From Stigmatella ashevillena (GTDB taxonomy: Bacteria; Myxococcota; Myxococcia; Myxococcales; Myxococcaceae), in the NCBI RefSeq assembly GCF_028368975.1, contig NZ_JAQNDM010000002.1, positions 9,604,425-9,668,424 on the forward strand: 64,000 nucleotides of DNA. Direction: 5' to 3'. A program made the translations under genes and the position numbers. The notes beneath the pieces are model-generated. The model saw only the letters and a program-made list of their open reading frames with translations, was not told the DNA's origin and did no database searches. This document shows, piece by piece, positions 1 through 8,256 of the stretch (positions within the stretch are counted from its first letter, which is position 1; the number at the start of each line of letters is the position of its first letter).

Positions 1-83
1 CCGAGCGCCAGCGCTCCCACCACGATGAGCACCGCGCGACGGCGAAGCAGTGCGAGAACTCGGGAGGATGGGACTTGCTGCAT
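1..83 (-). CDS. N-terminus of a divergent gene, cut by the window edge
   Basis: On the minus strand an ATG at 83 is preceded by a good ribosome-binding site (AGGGGAG, about 3 bases upstream). It opens a frame that reaches the window edge without a stop. The 27 complete codons give a typical export signal: a short polar start, a basic patch (LLRRRAV) and a hydrophobic run (VLIVVGALALG). This suggests an exported or membrane-anchored protein. The start lies only 25 bp from the start of the PilZ gene on the other strand, so the two promoters would have to overlap. The function cannot be seen. It may be a chance open frame because so little of it lies inside the window. Confidence 0.45.
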   Translation of the reverse strand, partial: MQQVPSSRVLALLRRRAVLIVVGALAL

Positions 84-108
84 GGGCTCCCCTATACTCC
101 GCGCCAGC

Positions 109-497
109 ATGCCCGAACAGAAGACCGGTCCAGAGCACCGCCAGCACACGCGCGCGCCCATTGAATTGAAAGTCGATTACAAGAAGCTCAACTCCTTCTT
201 CGCCGACTACACGAAGAACATCTCCAAGGGTGGCACGTTCATCAAGACGAAGAAGCCGTTGCCCATCGGCACGCGCTTCCTCTTCAAGTTGACGGTCCCC
301 CAGCGCGAGGCGCCCTTCGAGCTGTTGGGCGAGGTGGTCTGGTCCAAGGGGGATGGGGATGAGCCCGGCATGGGCATCCGGTTCATCTACAGCAATGATG
401 CCCAGCGCACGGAGTTCGAGGCGGTCGTCGAGAAGCTGATGGCGGACAGCTTGGGAACGGACCTGACCGAAAAGCTCCTCAAGAAGCCCCTGCACTC

Positions 498-501
<4 letters not shown>
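109..501 (+). CDS. PilZ domain protein (TIGR02266-like)
   Basis: This is a single PilZ domain of 130 residues. The family binds cyclic di-GMP and passes the signal to motility or envelope targets. Both binding elements are visible: RxxxR as RQHTR (residues 11-15) and N-x-S-x-x-G as NISKGG (37-42). The C-terminal GMGIRFI strand is typical of the myxobacterial TIGR02266-type subgroup. The frame is open from 25, but the ATG at 109 starts directly before the domain and is preceded by a TATACT box at 93-98. The stop overlaps the start of the next gene (ATGA), so the two are probably translationally coupled. The c-di-GMP ligand is inferred from the motif. Confidence 0.85.
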
Positions 502-1040
<539 letters not shown>

Positions 1041-1073
1041 GCCACCCATGCCCGGGTCATCCGTAGGGGGACC

Positions 1074-2090
1074 ATGAAGACCGCCGCACTTCCCGAGACC
1101 ATGCGCGCCCTGTGCCTCATGGACTATCAGGGGGGACTCGGGTCCCTGCGACTCATGGAGCGCCCCTTGCCGAAGCCTTCGGCCGGGCAGCTCTTGGTGC
1201 GTGTCGCGGCAGCGCCCATTCACCCCGCGGACAGGATGTTCCTGCAAGGCCGGTATGGGGTGAAGAAGCCCCTGCCGGTGGTGCCCGGGTTCGAGGGCAG
1301 TGGCACCGTGGTGGCCGCGGGGAGCCTGTCAGGGCGGCTGTTGGTGGGACGCAGGGTGGGGGTATCGGTTTCCGCGGAGTCCGACGGAACGTGGGCGGAG
1401 TATGTGGTGGTGCCCCTGGCCCAGTGCCTGCCGTTGTTGCCGCGCATGAGTGACGAGCAGGGGGCCAGCCTCTTCGTCAACCCCTTCTCGGCCTGGGCGT
1501 TGATGGAGAGGGCGCGCAAGGGCAAGCACCCGGCGCTGGTGCAGAGCGCCGCGGCGAGTGCCCTGGGGCGCATGCTGCTGAAGCAGGCCCTCAAGGAGAA
1601 GCTTCCCCTGGTGAACATCGTCCGCCGGGCGGCGCAGGAGGAGTTGCTGCGGGGGCTGGGGGCCGAGCACGTGGTGAACAGCAGCGAGCCGGAGTTCGAG
1701 GAGCGCTTGCGGCTCCTCTGCCATGAGCTGGGGGTGACGCTGGGCTTCGACGCGGTGGCGGGCTCGATGACGGGACACATCCTTCAAGCGCTGCCAGAGG
1801 GAGGGACGGTGGTCGTCTACGGTGAGCTCTCGGGCGAGGAGTGCCGCATTCCCGCGGGTGAGCTGATCTTCCGAAGGAAGAAGGTGGAAGGCTTCTGGCT
1901 GTCAACGTGGCTCAGCCACGGCATCGGCAGGTCCCAGCTCCGGGCACTGGTGGATATTCCGTTGAGGGGGGGCAAGGACTTCGAGACTCCCGTTCGCGCG
2001 GGCTTTCCCCTCGAGTCGGCGGAGGAAGCGTTGCGCCTGGCTGCGTCGGACATGACCGAGGGCAAGGTGTTCTTCACCCCGAACCGCTGA
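1074..2090 (+). CDS. zinc-independent MDR family reductase (quinone/enoyl reductase-like)
   Basis: This is a medium-chain dehydrogenase/reductase of 338 residues. It has the N-terminal GroES-like domain (AAPIHPADRMFLQGRYG and VPGFEGSGTVV) and a C-terminal Rossmann domain that would bind NADPH. The structural and catalytic zinc ligands of alcohol dehydrogenases are absent, so it belongs to the quinone oxidoreductase / 2-enoyl thioester reductase branch. The stretch LVNIVRRAAQ after the cofactor helix resembles the NVVR segment of trans-2-enoyl-CoA reductases, but the substrate cannot be told. AGGGGG lies just upstream of the ATG. The gene follows the DUF192 gene by 33 bp and converges on ybaK. 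Confidence 0.8.
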   Translation: MKTAALPETMRALCLMDYQGGLGSLRLMERPLPKPSAGQLLVRVAAAPIHPADRMFLQGRYGVKKPLPVVPGFEGSGTVVAAGSLSGRLLVGRRVGVSVSAESDGTWAEYVVVPLAQCLPLLPRMSDEQGASLFVNPFSAWALMERARKGKHPALVQSAAASALGRMLLKQALKEKLPLVNIVRRAAQEELLRGLGAEHVVNSSEPEFEERLRLLCHELGVTLGFDAVAGSMTGHILQALPEGGTVVVYGELSGEECRIPAGELIFRRKKVEGFWLSTWLSHGIGRSQLRALVDIPLRGGKDFETPVRAGFPLESAEEALRLAASDMTEGKVFFTPNR

Positions 2091-2103
2091 GCCGGGAGGG
2101 TCT

Positions 2104-2580
2104 TCAGCCCTTCGGGCGGGAAATGGGGCCGACCTTGCACTTCGTTACCCCCTGGTAGGCCGTCGGCGTCAGGAGGAGCTGGGTTCCCCGCACCCCCGCG
2201 GACACGGAGATGACGTCGAACAGATCGATCGTCTCGTCCGCGAAGACGGGGTACTCCTTCTTGCCGCCAATGGCCGTGACACCGCCCCGGATGTAACCCG
2301 TCAGCGGCTGAAGCTCCTTCAGCGGGACGGTGTCCACCTTCCGGTCTCCGCTCAACCTGGCCAGCGCCTTCAGGTCCAGCTCCGCGTCGCCCGGGACCAC
2401 CGCCAGGAGGACGCCCGTCCGGTCGCCGCGGGCCACCAGCGTCTTGAAGACCTGCTCCGCGGGCAGCCCCACCTTGGCGGCCACCGTCTCGGCGGACAGA
2501 TCCTCGGGATCAACCTCGTACTCGCGGAGCTCGTAAGCGACGCCGAGGGTATCCAGCAGGCGGGCGGCGTTCGTCTTCAT
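2104..2580 (-). CDS. ybaK: Cys-tRNA(Pro)/Cys-tRNA(Cys) deacylase, YbaK/EbsC type
   Basis: This 158-residue protein is a complete single YbaK/ProX-like editing domain. YbaK hydrolyses cysteine from mischarged tRNA(Pro) in trans. The start MKTNAARLLDTLGVAYELREY, the central VFKTLVARGD strand, the glycine-rich TGYIRGGVTAIGGKK segment and the late VSVSAGVRGTQLLL strand are all typical. The frame stays open upstream to 2700, but that extension overlaps purK and has no family counterpart, so I start at the ATG at 2580. It lies 4 bp after purK and is probably co-transcribed with purE-purK. Confidence 0.9.
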   Translation of the reverse strand: MKTNAARLLDTLGVAYELREYEVDPEDLSAETVAAKVGLPAEQVFKTLVARGDRTGVLLAVVPGDAELDLKALARLSGDRKVDTVPLKELQPLTGYIRGGVTAIGGKKEYPVFADETIDLFDVISVSAGVRGTQLLLTPTAYQGVTKCKVGPISRPKG

Positions 2581-2584
2581 GGCC

Positions 2585-3721
2585 TTACATTCCCAGGGCC
2601 TGGGCAGCGGCCTGGACCCGGGCCAGCGCCTCTTCGGGCGTGTTTCCCACGGCGGACAGGTGCCCCATCTTCCGCCCCTTGCGGGCCTCGCGCTTGCCAT
2701 ACAGGTGCAGGCGGACCCCTGGCATGGCCAGCACCTGCTCGAAGCGGGGGCCTCCCTCGCGCAGCCACAAGTCTCCCAGCAGATTCACGATGGCCGCTGG
2801 ACGCACCACCTCGACCGAGCCGAGGGGCAGGTTGCACACCGCGCGCACGGCCTGCTCGAACTGGCTGGTGAGGCAGGCCACCTCCGTGGCGTGGAAGCTG
2901 TTGTGCGGGCGGGGGGCCAGCTCATTCACCAGCAGCGTGCCATCCTTCAATAGGAACAGCTCCACCACCAGCAGGCCTTCGACCTGAAGCGCGTGGGCCA
3001 TGGAACGGGCGATGTCCGCGGCCTGCGCGGCCACGGCAGGGGCCACTGGACCGGGCAGCAGCGACCAGGCCAGGATGCGATCCTCGTGGTGGTTGAACGC
3101 GGGCGGATACACCGACGTCTCTCCCCGAGGGCTGCGCGCCACCAACACGGACAGCTCGGCCTCCAGGTCGAGCGTGGCTTCCACCACCACGGCGCGCTCT
3201 CCCAACTCGCGCCATGCCTGGGGCGCTTCCGTGGTGGACTTCACCACCACCTGCCCCCGGCCGTCGTAGCCCCCCTCGCAGGACTTCACGAAGCAGCGTC
3301 CTCCCAGGGCGGTCACCTCCGTGGCCAGGTCCTCCGCACGGTTCACCTCGCGCCAGGGGCCCAAGGGAAAGCCATGCTTCGCCAGCCAGGCCTTCTGCCG
3401 CCCACGGTGCTGGACGATCTCCAGCACCTCGGCGGAGGGGCGCACGGGGGCGTGTTCGGCCGCCGCCCTCAGGGACGACAAAGGGATCTTCTCGATCTCC
3501 AGCGTCACCACCTCGCACGCCCGGGCCAGTTGGGCCGCGGCCCTCGCGTCGCCGAAGTCGGCCGTGTAGCACTGGTCCACCACCCAGCGGGCAGGGCAGG
3601 CGGGATCTGGATCGAGCGCCTGCACCTGGAACCCGAGCGTGCGGGCCGACAGCGCCATCATCCGGCCCAGCTGTCCACCCCCCAGAATGCCGAGGGTGCC
3701 TCCCGGAAGGACGGTCCTCAT
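2585..3721 (-). CDS. purK: N5-carboxyaminoimidazole ribonucleotide synthase
   Basis: PurK uses ATP and bicarbonate to carboxylate AIR to N5-CAIR in purine biosynthesis. The 378-residue protein opens with the pre-ATP-grasp glycine loop GILGGGQLGRMM and keeps the ATP-grasp core: RCFVKSCEGGYDGRGQ for the ATP lid, and FLLKDGTLLVNELAPRPHNS, whose conserved Glu and Asn bind metal. The length is normal for the family. Its start overlaps the stop of purE by four bases, so substrate hand-over partners are made from one message. Confidence 0.95.
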   Translation of the reverse strand: MRTVLPGGTLGILGGGQLGRMMALSARTLGFQVQALDPDPACPARWVVDQCYTADFGDARAAAQLARACEVVTLEIEKIPLSSLRAAAEHAPVRPSAEVLEIVQHRGRQKAWLAKHGFPLGPWREVNRAEDLATEVTALGGRCFVKSCEGGYDGRGQVVVKSTTEAPQAWRELGERAVVVEATLDLEAELSVLVARSPRGETSVYPPAFNHHEDRILAWSLLPGPVAPAVAAQAADIARSMAHALQVEGLLVVELFLLKDGTLLVNELAPRPHNSFHATEVACLTSQFEQAVRAVCNLPLGSVEVVRPAAIVNLLGDLWLREGGPRFEQVLAMPGVRLHLYGKREARKGRKMGHLSAVGNTPEEALARVQAAAQALGM

Positions 3722-4215
3722 GACAGCTCCCGTTCCCGGAGAACCTCGTCGGTGCGTGCCTTGCGCCAGCCGGCCAGCCGCGCGCGCAGTTCCGGGCGCT
3801 GGAGGGCCAGGATGGAGGCGGCGTGGAGCGCGGCGTTGGCCGCACCGGGTTTGCCGATGGCCTGCGTGCCCACTGGGACGCCCTTGGGCATCTGGACGAT
3901 GGACAGCAGCGCGTCGAAACCGTTGAGCACCGTGGTGGGCATGGGCACCCCGAGCACGGGCAGCAGCGTCTTGCTGGCCACCATGCCCGGCAGGTGGGCC
4001 GCGCCTCCCGCTGCCGCGATGATGACCGACAGCCCCCGGGCCTCCGCCGTGGAGGCATATTCGATCATCCAGTCCGGCGTGCGGTGGGCGGAAACGATGC
4101 GCACCTCGTGGGGGATTTCCAACTCGGTGAGGATGTCGATGGCAGGGCGCAGGAACTCGAGATCGCTCTTGCCTCCCATGATGACTCCCACCCAGGGGGT
4201 GTCCGAACTCGCCAT
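3718..4215 (-). CDS. purE: N5-CAIR mutase, class I PurE
   Basis: PurE moves the carboxylate of N5-CAIR to give CAIR. The 165-residue protein contains the class I signature: MGGKSDLE near the N-terminus, the catalytic VSAHRTPDWM stretch, IIAAAGGAAHLPGM, and the VPVGTQAIGKPGAANAAL loop near the C-terminus. It is first in the purE-purK-ybaK operon, and a neighbouring purK is what class I (rather than animal-type class II) PurE requires. The 160 bp upstream on this strand hold a strong GC hairpin (see 4337-4361), probably the end of the preceding gene. Confidence 0.95.
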   Translation of the reverse strand: MASSDTPWVGVIMGGKSDLEFLRPAIDILTELEIPHEVRIVSAHRTPDWMIEYASTAEARGLSVIIAAAGGAAHLPGMVASKTLLPVLGVPMPTTVLNGFDALLSIVQMPKGVPVGTQAIGKPGAANAALHAASILALQRPELRARLAGWRKARTDEVLRERELS

Positions 4216-4336
4216 TCTGTCTCGCGCCTCCGGTGCGCTCGCCCGCCGGGGGGCGGGAGAATGGGGAGATAGGGCGGCGTGATTCCGCCGGTCAACCGAG
4301 AAGCGCGTGTTCTGGGGGGGGAGGGAGGCTCCGTTC

Positions 4337-4361
4337 GCCCCCCTCCGTGCTGGCGGGGGGC
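4337..4361 (-). terminator. GC-only hairpin between the VWA gene and purE
   Basis: A perfect 7-bp inverted repeat (GCCCCCC and GGGGGGC) encloses an 11-base loop, 15 bp past the stop of the VWA gene and about 120 bp before purE on the same strand. No U-run follows, so it is not a classic intrinsic terminator. It could be a factor-assisted terminator, an RNA 3'-end stabiliser or an attenuator. Confidence 0.35.
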
Positions 4362-4375
4362 TTGGGGGCCCTTCC

Positions 4376-5806
4376 TCAGTACGTGGAGCCCATGCGCCCG
4401 AAGCTCTTGAGCGCCTGGGTCTTCGACCGCTTGACCGCCGTGTTCACGTCGTCCGCGCTGGAGGCTTTCTCGTACTCGACGATGGCCGCATCCTGGTCGG
4501 CCATGTCGGCGGCCACCGCCGGGGCCCCCGCCACCGAGGCGGCCTCCTGGAACATCTGCTGGTTCATCTGGATGAGCTTCTTGGCTTCGTCCCGGCGCCC
4601 CATCTTGAGGGCCTCCGCGGCCTTCTGGAGGTTCTGCGCGCTGCGGGCCCGGGTCGCGTACACGGTGGCATCCTTGTCCTGACGCGCCAGCACCTCCTCA
4701 CGCTGATCCGTCACCATCGCGGACAGCCGGGAGGCGCTCTCCACGGTCTTGTCCTTCAGGAGGTCGGTGTACGCCAGCTTCAGCGCTGTCACGTCCACCG
4801 CCTGGCCCACGCGCGAGCCCGTCACCACCACCCGGGCCACCACGCGCTCCGTCTGTCCGGCGGAGAAGTCCGTCAGGGCCACGCGCACCGTGTTCCCGGC
4901 CGTATTGGCGCGGTACCCCAGCACCTCGCCCAGGGTGATGCCCTGGGGCAACTCGAAGGAGAGCTCCACGTTGCGCGCCACCTGGGTGGTGGCCTGCTGC
5001 AAGTCCTTCTGGAAGAGGGTGGCCAGCTTTCCTGCATCCTCCAGGAAGCCGTAGGAGCCTGCGCCGTACTCGGCGAAAGCCTGCATCAGGTCCTCGTTGA
5101 AGTCCGTTCCCACGCCGATGGAGCTCACCGTGATGCCCCGGGAGCGGATGTCCTTGACCACCTGCTTGAGGCTGCCTTCGTCCGTGCTGCCCTCGGTGGG
5201 CTGCCCGTCGCTGATGAGGATGAGGCGGTTGACCTGATAGTCCGAGCGCGCGGCCTCCACCTGGGCCTGGCCCGCCAGGAGGCCCGCGCTGATGTTGGTG
5301 CCTCCCTCGTCCCAGATGCCCTCGATGTACTGGACCATCCGCTTCCGGTTGTCGGGGGTGGCCTGCAACCCTGGCAGGCTCTTCACGTCCGAGCCGTAGT
5401 GGACGATGGCCAGCCGGTCCTCATCCTTGAGCAGCGTCACCAGGTGGCGCGCGGCCTGTTTGGCCTGCTCCAGCTTGTAGCCGCTCATGGAACCGGAACG
5501 GTCGATGATCAGGGCCAGGTTCACCGGGCTGCGCCGGGCGCCCGGGACTTCCTGCCCCGTGATGTCCACGGTGACGAAGACATCCGAGCTGCCCGGGGTG
5601 ATGTAGGGGTGGGACAACCGGCTCGTCATCGTCAGCGACCCTTGAGAGGTGCTGGCGGGCGGTGGAGGCGGAAGAGGGGGCGGCGGCTTGGACGGGGCGG
5701 GCGTGGCGATGTGGACCGGTGGGTGGGTCACATGCGGCAGGCCCAGCACCAGGGCAGTGAGCGCGAGACCCCCGGCCAAAGCCAACAGGGTGACGGTCTT
5801 GTTCAT
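4376..5806 (-). CDS. VWA domain protein with MIDAS site, exported
   Basis: This 476-residue protein has an N-terminal membrane segment or signal (residues 3-22) and a Pro-rich linker (40-50). A von Willebrand A domain begins near residue 94. The metal-ion-dependent adhesion site is intact: DRSGSMSG at 102-109, with later GGTN and LISDGQPTEG elements. An all-beta region follows, then a helical C-terminal segment rich in Ala and Lys. Bacterial VWA proteins of this plan bind protein ligands at the surface or in the periplasm, and the ligand here is unknown. AAGGAG lies 8 bases before the ATG. It sits next to the gliding genes, but I cannot show that it takes part in motility. Confidence 0.85.
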   Translation of the reverse strand: MNKTVTLLALAGGLALTALVLGLPHVTHPPVHIATPAPSKPPPPLPPPPPASTSQGSLTMTSRLSHPYITPGSSDVFVTVDITGQEVPGARRSPVNLALIIDRSGSMSGYKLEQAKQAARHLVTLLKDEDRLAIVHYGSDVKSLPGLQATPDNRKRMVQYIEGIWDEGGTNISAGLLAGQAQVEAARSDYQVNRLILISDGQPTEGSTDEGSLKQVVKDIRSRGITVSSIGVGTDFNEDLMQAFAEYGAGSYGFLEDAGKLATLFQKDLQQATTQVARNVELSFELPQGITLGEVLGYRANTAGNTVRVALTDFSAGQTERVVARVVVTGSRVGQAVDVTALKLAYTDLLKDKTVESASRLSAMVTDQREEVLARQDKDATVYATRARSAQNLQKAAEALKMGRRDEAKKLIQMNQQMFQEAASVAGAPAVAADMADQDAAIVEYEKASSADDVNTAVKRSKTQALKSFGRMGSTY

Positions 5807-5877
5807 GGCAGGGCTCCTTGGGACAGCAGCGGGCCCTGCTTCAGACGACTGAGGCGGAAAAAAGGTCTAAGGCTTCT

Positions 5878-6354
5878 TCAGGGAGCCAGCTCGACCGCGC
5901 AGAAGTAGGGGGAGTTGTTCTCTCCGAACGTCCGCCGGTAGGCCACGGGGTCTTCCTGCCGCAGCCGCTCCAAGGAGGCCTGATCCAGCAGCAGCGAGCG
6001 GCAAGTGAAGCGGTTGCGGATGTCCTCGGCCACGCTCGTGTCCGTCACCGAACACCCCGATTTGCCCGAGCCCTCCACGCAGTCCTGGCTGCAGTAGCCC
6101 TTGGCCTGAGCATCCGGGTTCGGATCCGCCGCGAAGTTCGCGTCCCGCACGCAAACAAGGTCCTCACAGTCCGTGACGCCGAAGGAGATGAAGTCCTGGC
6201 CGGGCTGGATTTCCCGCTCCTGGATGGCCACGGACTCGCCCGGGTTGTTGGGGTCCTGCTTGATCAGCAGGCACTCCTGGCCCAACTGGGTGGTGATTTC
6301 GCACGCGCTGGCGAGCAGGGCGGCACTCAAAAGGATGACCAGACGCGCAGACAT
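5878..6354 (-). CDS. cglC: Cys-rich lipoprotein, candidate gliding motility protein CglC
   Basis: This 158-residue lipoprotein has a signal peptide ending in LLASAC, followed by a region with about nine further cysteines (for example TDCEDLVCV and YCSQDCVEGSGKSGC), which suggests several disulphides in the periplasm or at the surface. It is divergent from gltA-gltB-gltC, the same arrangement I recall for the contact-dependent gliding lipoprotein CglC (AgmO) in Myxococcus. That identity rests on lipoprotein type, size and synteny, not on an alignment. I prefer the ATG at 6354 because GAGGTG lies about 10 bases upstream. An in-frame ATG at 6372 is the alternative. A T-run (5863-5868 on the plus strand as A6) follows the gene. 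Confidence 0.65.
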   Translation of the reverse strand: MSARLVILLSAALLASACEITTQLGQECLLIKQDPNNPGESVAIQEREIQPGQDFISFGVTDCEDLVCVRDANFAADPNPDAQAKGYCSQDCVEGSGKSGCSVTDTSVAEDIRNRFTCRSLLLDQASLERLRQEDPVAYRRTFGENNSPYFCAVELAP

Positions 6355-6512
6355 GATCGGTGTGCACCTCATTCATGAGGAAGGCGTGGGGGTGAACCCC
6401 GGACCGTAGCATAGCGGCTTGCGCTGCCAACCGTTCTCTGGTGGAAGTGGCGTAAACGGAATAGTTCAGGGAAGAGGAACAACTGAACCTGGGCGGGGTA
6501 TGCTCGGATTGG

Positions 6513-6541
6513 TTGTAGGGGTGGAAGTGGACGGATAGGAT
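6513..6541 (+). promoter_or_regulatory. possible sigma-70-type promoter for gltABC
   Basis: TTGTAG and TAGGAT are separated by 17 bp, about 75 bp before the gltA start, in the 259-bp region shared with the divergent lipoprotein gene. Both boxes are imperfect. A perfect TTGACA at 6552-6557 has no matching -10 box. This is a motif match only. Confidence 0.25.
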
Positions 6542-6613
6542 GCCCCTGCCGTTGACACTCCGACCGAACATTCGCGGGCGGCTGATCGCCCTTCCACCAC
6601 GGAGCCCCCGGAA

Positions 6614-7438
6614 GTGAATCGCCTTAAGGCCATCCTGCTCGCGCTGTGCTTCGGACCCGCGCTGGCGCTCGCCCAATCCCAAGAGGGGATGGGGCTCGAC
6701 CTCAGCGGCTCAGACGCCAATCAGCCCGAGGAGTCGCAGCCCGAAGAGACCCCCCTCGCCGCCGAACCCACACCCACCTCGGAAGCCCCCCCGGCTGCCG
6801 AGCCCCCTCCGGAGCCAGTGGTTGTCTCCACGGACGTGACCCAGGAGGACCGGGTCAAGAGCGTTCAGCGCAAGGTGTACCTGAAGAAAGGTCGCTTCGA
6901 GCTGACACCCCAGGTGAGCTTCTCCATCAATGATCCGTACTACTCGAAGCTGGGCGCTTCGCTGCGCGGGGCGTACTACTTCGCGGACACGCTGGCGCTG
7001 GCCGCCCGTGGCTCGGTGATGCAGGTGATTCCCTCGGACGATGTGCGCACCGCCAAGCGCAGCTTCCAGGCCGCCATCTACAACTCGGTTCCGAACTGGG
7101 CGGTCATGGGAGACGTGGAGTGGAGTCCCTTGTATGGCAAGGTGGCCTTCCTCAACTCCATCCTCCACTTCGACGGCTATCTCCTGGGCGGCTTGGGTGT
7201 GGTGCAGACCGAGACGTCCTCGCTGCCGGGCCGCGGTCTCAACTTCGCCACCGACTTGGGAATCGGCCTGCGCTTCGTGGCCAAGGACTTCCTCGCGGTG
7301 AACACTTCCTTGATCAACACCTCGTACGTGGATCAGCCCCTGGGCACCAGCAAGGGGGCGCTGCAGAACGTCATGACGATCAATGCGGGCATCTCGCTGT
7401 TCTTCCCCCTGCAGTCCACTGGCCGGGAGGGCGAGTGA
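6614..7438 (+). CDS. gltA: gliding motility outer-membrane protein GltA
   Basis: This 274-residue exported protein starts with a signal peptide ending around ALALAQS, followed by a Glu/Pro-rich disordered stretch (residues 24-70). The last two thirds alternate hydrophobic and polar residues like an outer-membrane beta-barrel and end with an aromatic strand (ISLFFPL). It is clearly paralogous to the next gene: both carry LKKGRFEL followed by an SKLGASL / SKYILGASL strand. In Myxococcus, GltA and GltB are outer-membrane parts of the Agl-Glt gliding machine. The start is GTG, with GGAG about 9 bases upstream. The stop overlaps the gltB start by one base. Identity comes from family features plus the three-gene order. 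Confidence 0.75.
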   Translation: MNRLKAILLALCFGPALALAQSQEGMGLDLSGSDANQPEESQPEETPLAAEPTPTSEAPPAAEPPPEPVVVSTDVTQEDRVKSVQRKVYLKKGRFELTPQVSFSINDPYYSKLGASLRGAYYFADTLALAARGSVMQVIPSDDVRTAKRSFQAAIYNSVPNWAVMGDVEWSPLYGKVAFLNSILHFDGYLLGGLGVVQTETSSLPGRGLNFATDLGIGLRFVAKDFLAVNTSLINTSYVDQPLGTSKGALQNVMTINAGISLFFPLQSTGREGE

Positions 7439-8256
7439 TGCGCGCGCTCTCTTTGGTGTGGGTCCTCTGCTGGGCTCCGGTGGCCGCCCTGGCCCAGACG
7501 GCGCCTCCTGCTGCTGCCTCGGAGCCTGCCCCCGCAGCGGCCTCCTCCTCGTCGGAGGCCGAAGCAGGAGACGTGTCCGAGGTGGACAAGGATGATCTGG
7601 GGCCGTTGCGCGAGCGCATTCGGCCTGTGTCTGGCCACCTCTTCCTCAAGAAGGGCCGCTTCGAACTCAGCCCTTCGGCCACCATCACCTTCCGGGATGC
7701 TTTCTTCTCCAAGTACATCCTGGGAGCGTCGCTGACCTATCACCCCCTGGAGACGCTCGGCGTGGGGCTGCGCGCGGGCTACGCCTTGGCGGCGGTGTCC
7801 GGTTCGGCGCAGATCTGCACCTTCACCCAGGTCGAGGGGGGCGTCACCCGGGGCTGCCGTTCGCCGACCTTCGAGCAGTTGGATGGTGAGGCGCCTGGCC
7901 TGCTCACCCTGATGGCGGGGGTGGACCTGCAGTGGGCGCCCATCTACGGGAAGATCTCCCTGTTGGCCGAGAAGTTCCTCCACTTCGATATGTACGGCAT
8001 CGCCGGGGCTTCGGCGGTTCAGTACAAGGGGCGGCGCGCCAACGCTGGCGAGGCCGGTCAGTCCTTCACGACGGTGGGCGGAAACGTGGGCATTGGCTTC
8101 CGCTTCTTCATCAACCGGTACATGACGGTGCGCACCGAGGTCCGCGACCTCATCTACGTGGAGAAGGCGGTGCTTCCCGCCAACACGTTGCGCAACCAGC
8201 TGATGTTCGAGCTGGGCTTCTCCTTCTTCTTCCCCACTGCCCTTCCCGAGTCATGA
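7438..8256 (+). CDS. gltB: gliding motility outer-membrane protein GltB
   Basis: This 272-residue protein has a signal peptide (cleavage near AALAQT), an Ala/Ser/Glu-rich linker, and a predicted beta-barrel from about residue 65 onwards that ends in FELGFSFFFP. It shares the FLKKGRFELSP block with GltA, so the pair arose by duplication. It differs by a longer middle region with two cysteines (QICTFTQVEGGVTRGC), which could form a disulphide in an external loop. It starts one base inside the gltA stop and ends inside the gltC start (ATGA), so the three genes are made together. The Agl-Glt role is assigned by homology and gene order. Confidence 0.75.
   Translation: MRALSLVWVLCWAPVAALAQTAPPAAASEPAPAAASSSSEAEAGDVSEVDKDDLGPLRERIRPVSGHLFLKKGRFELSPSATITFRDAFFSKYILGASLTYHPLETLGVGLRAGYALAAVSGSAQICTFTQVEGGVTRGCRSPTFEQLDGEAPGLLTLMAGVDLQWAPIYGKISLLAEKFLHFDMYGIAGASAVQYKGRRANAGEAGQSFTTVGGNVGIGFRFFINRYMTVRTEVRDLIYVEKAVLPANTLRNQLMFELGFSFFFPTALPES

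Noticed and set aside
6552-6557. Perfect TTGACA box upstream of gltA
   Set aside because: The position 17 bp downstream reads CGGGCG, which is not a -10 box, so the match is likely chance.
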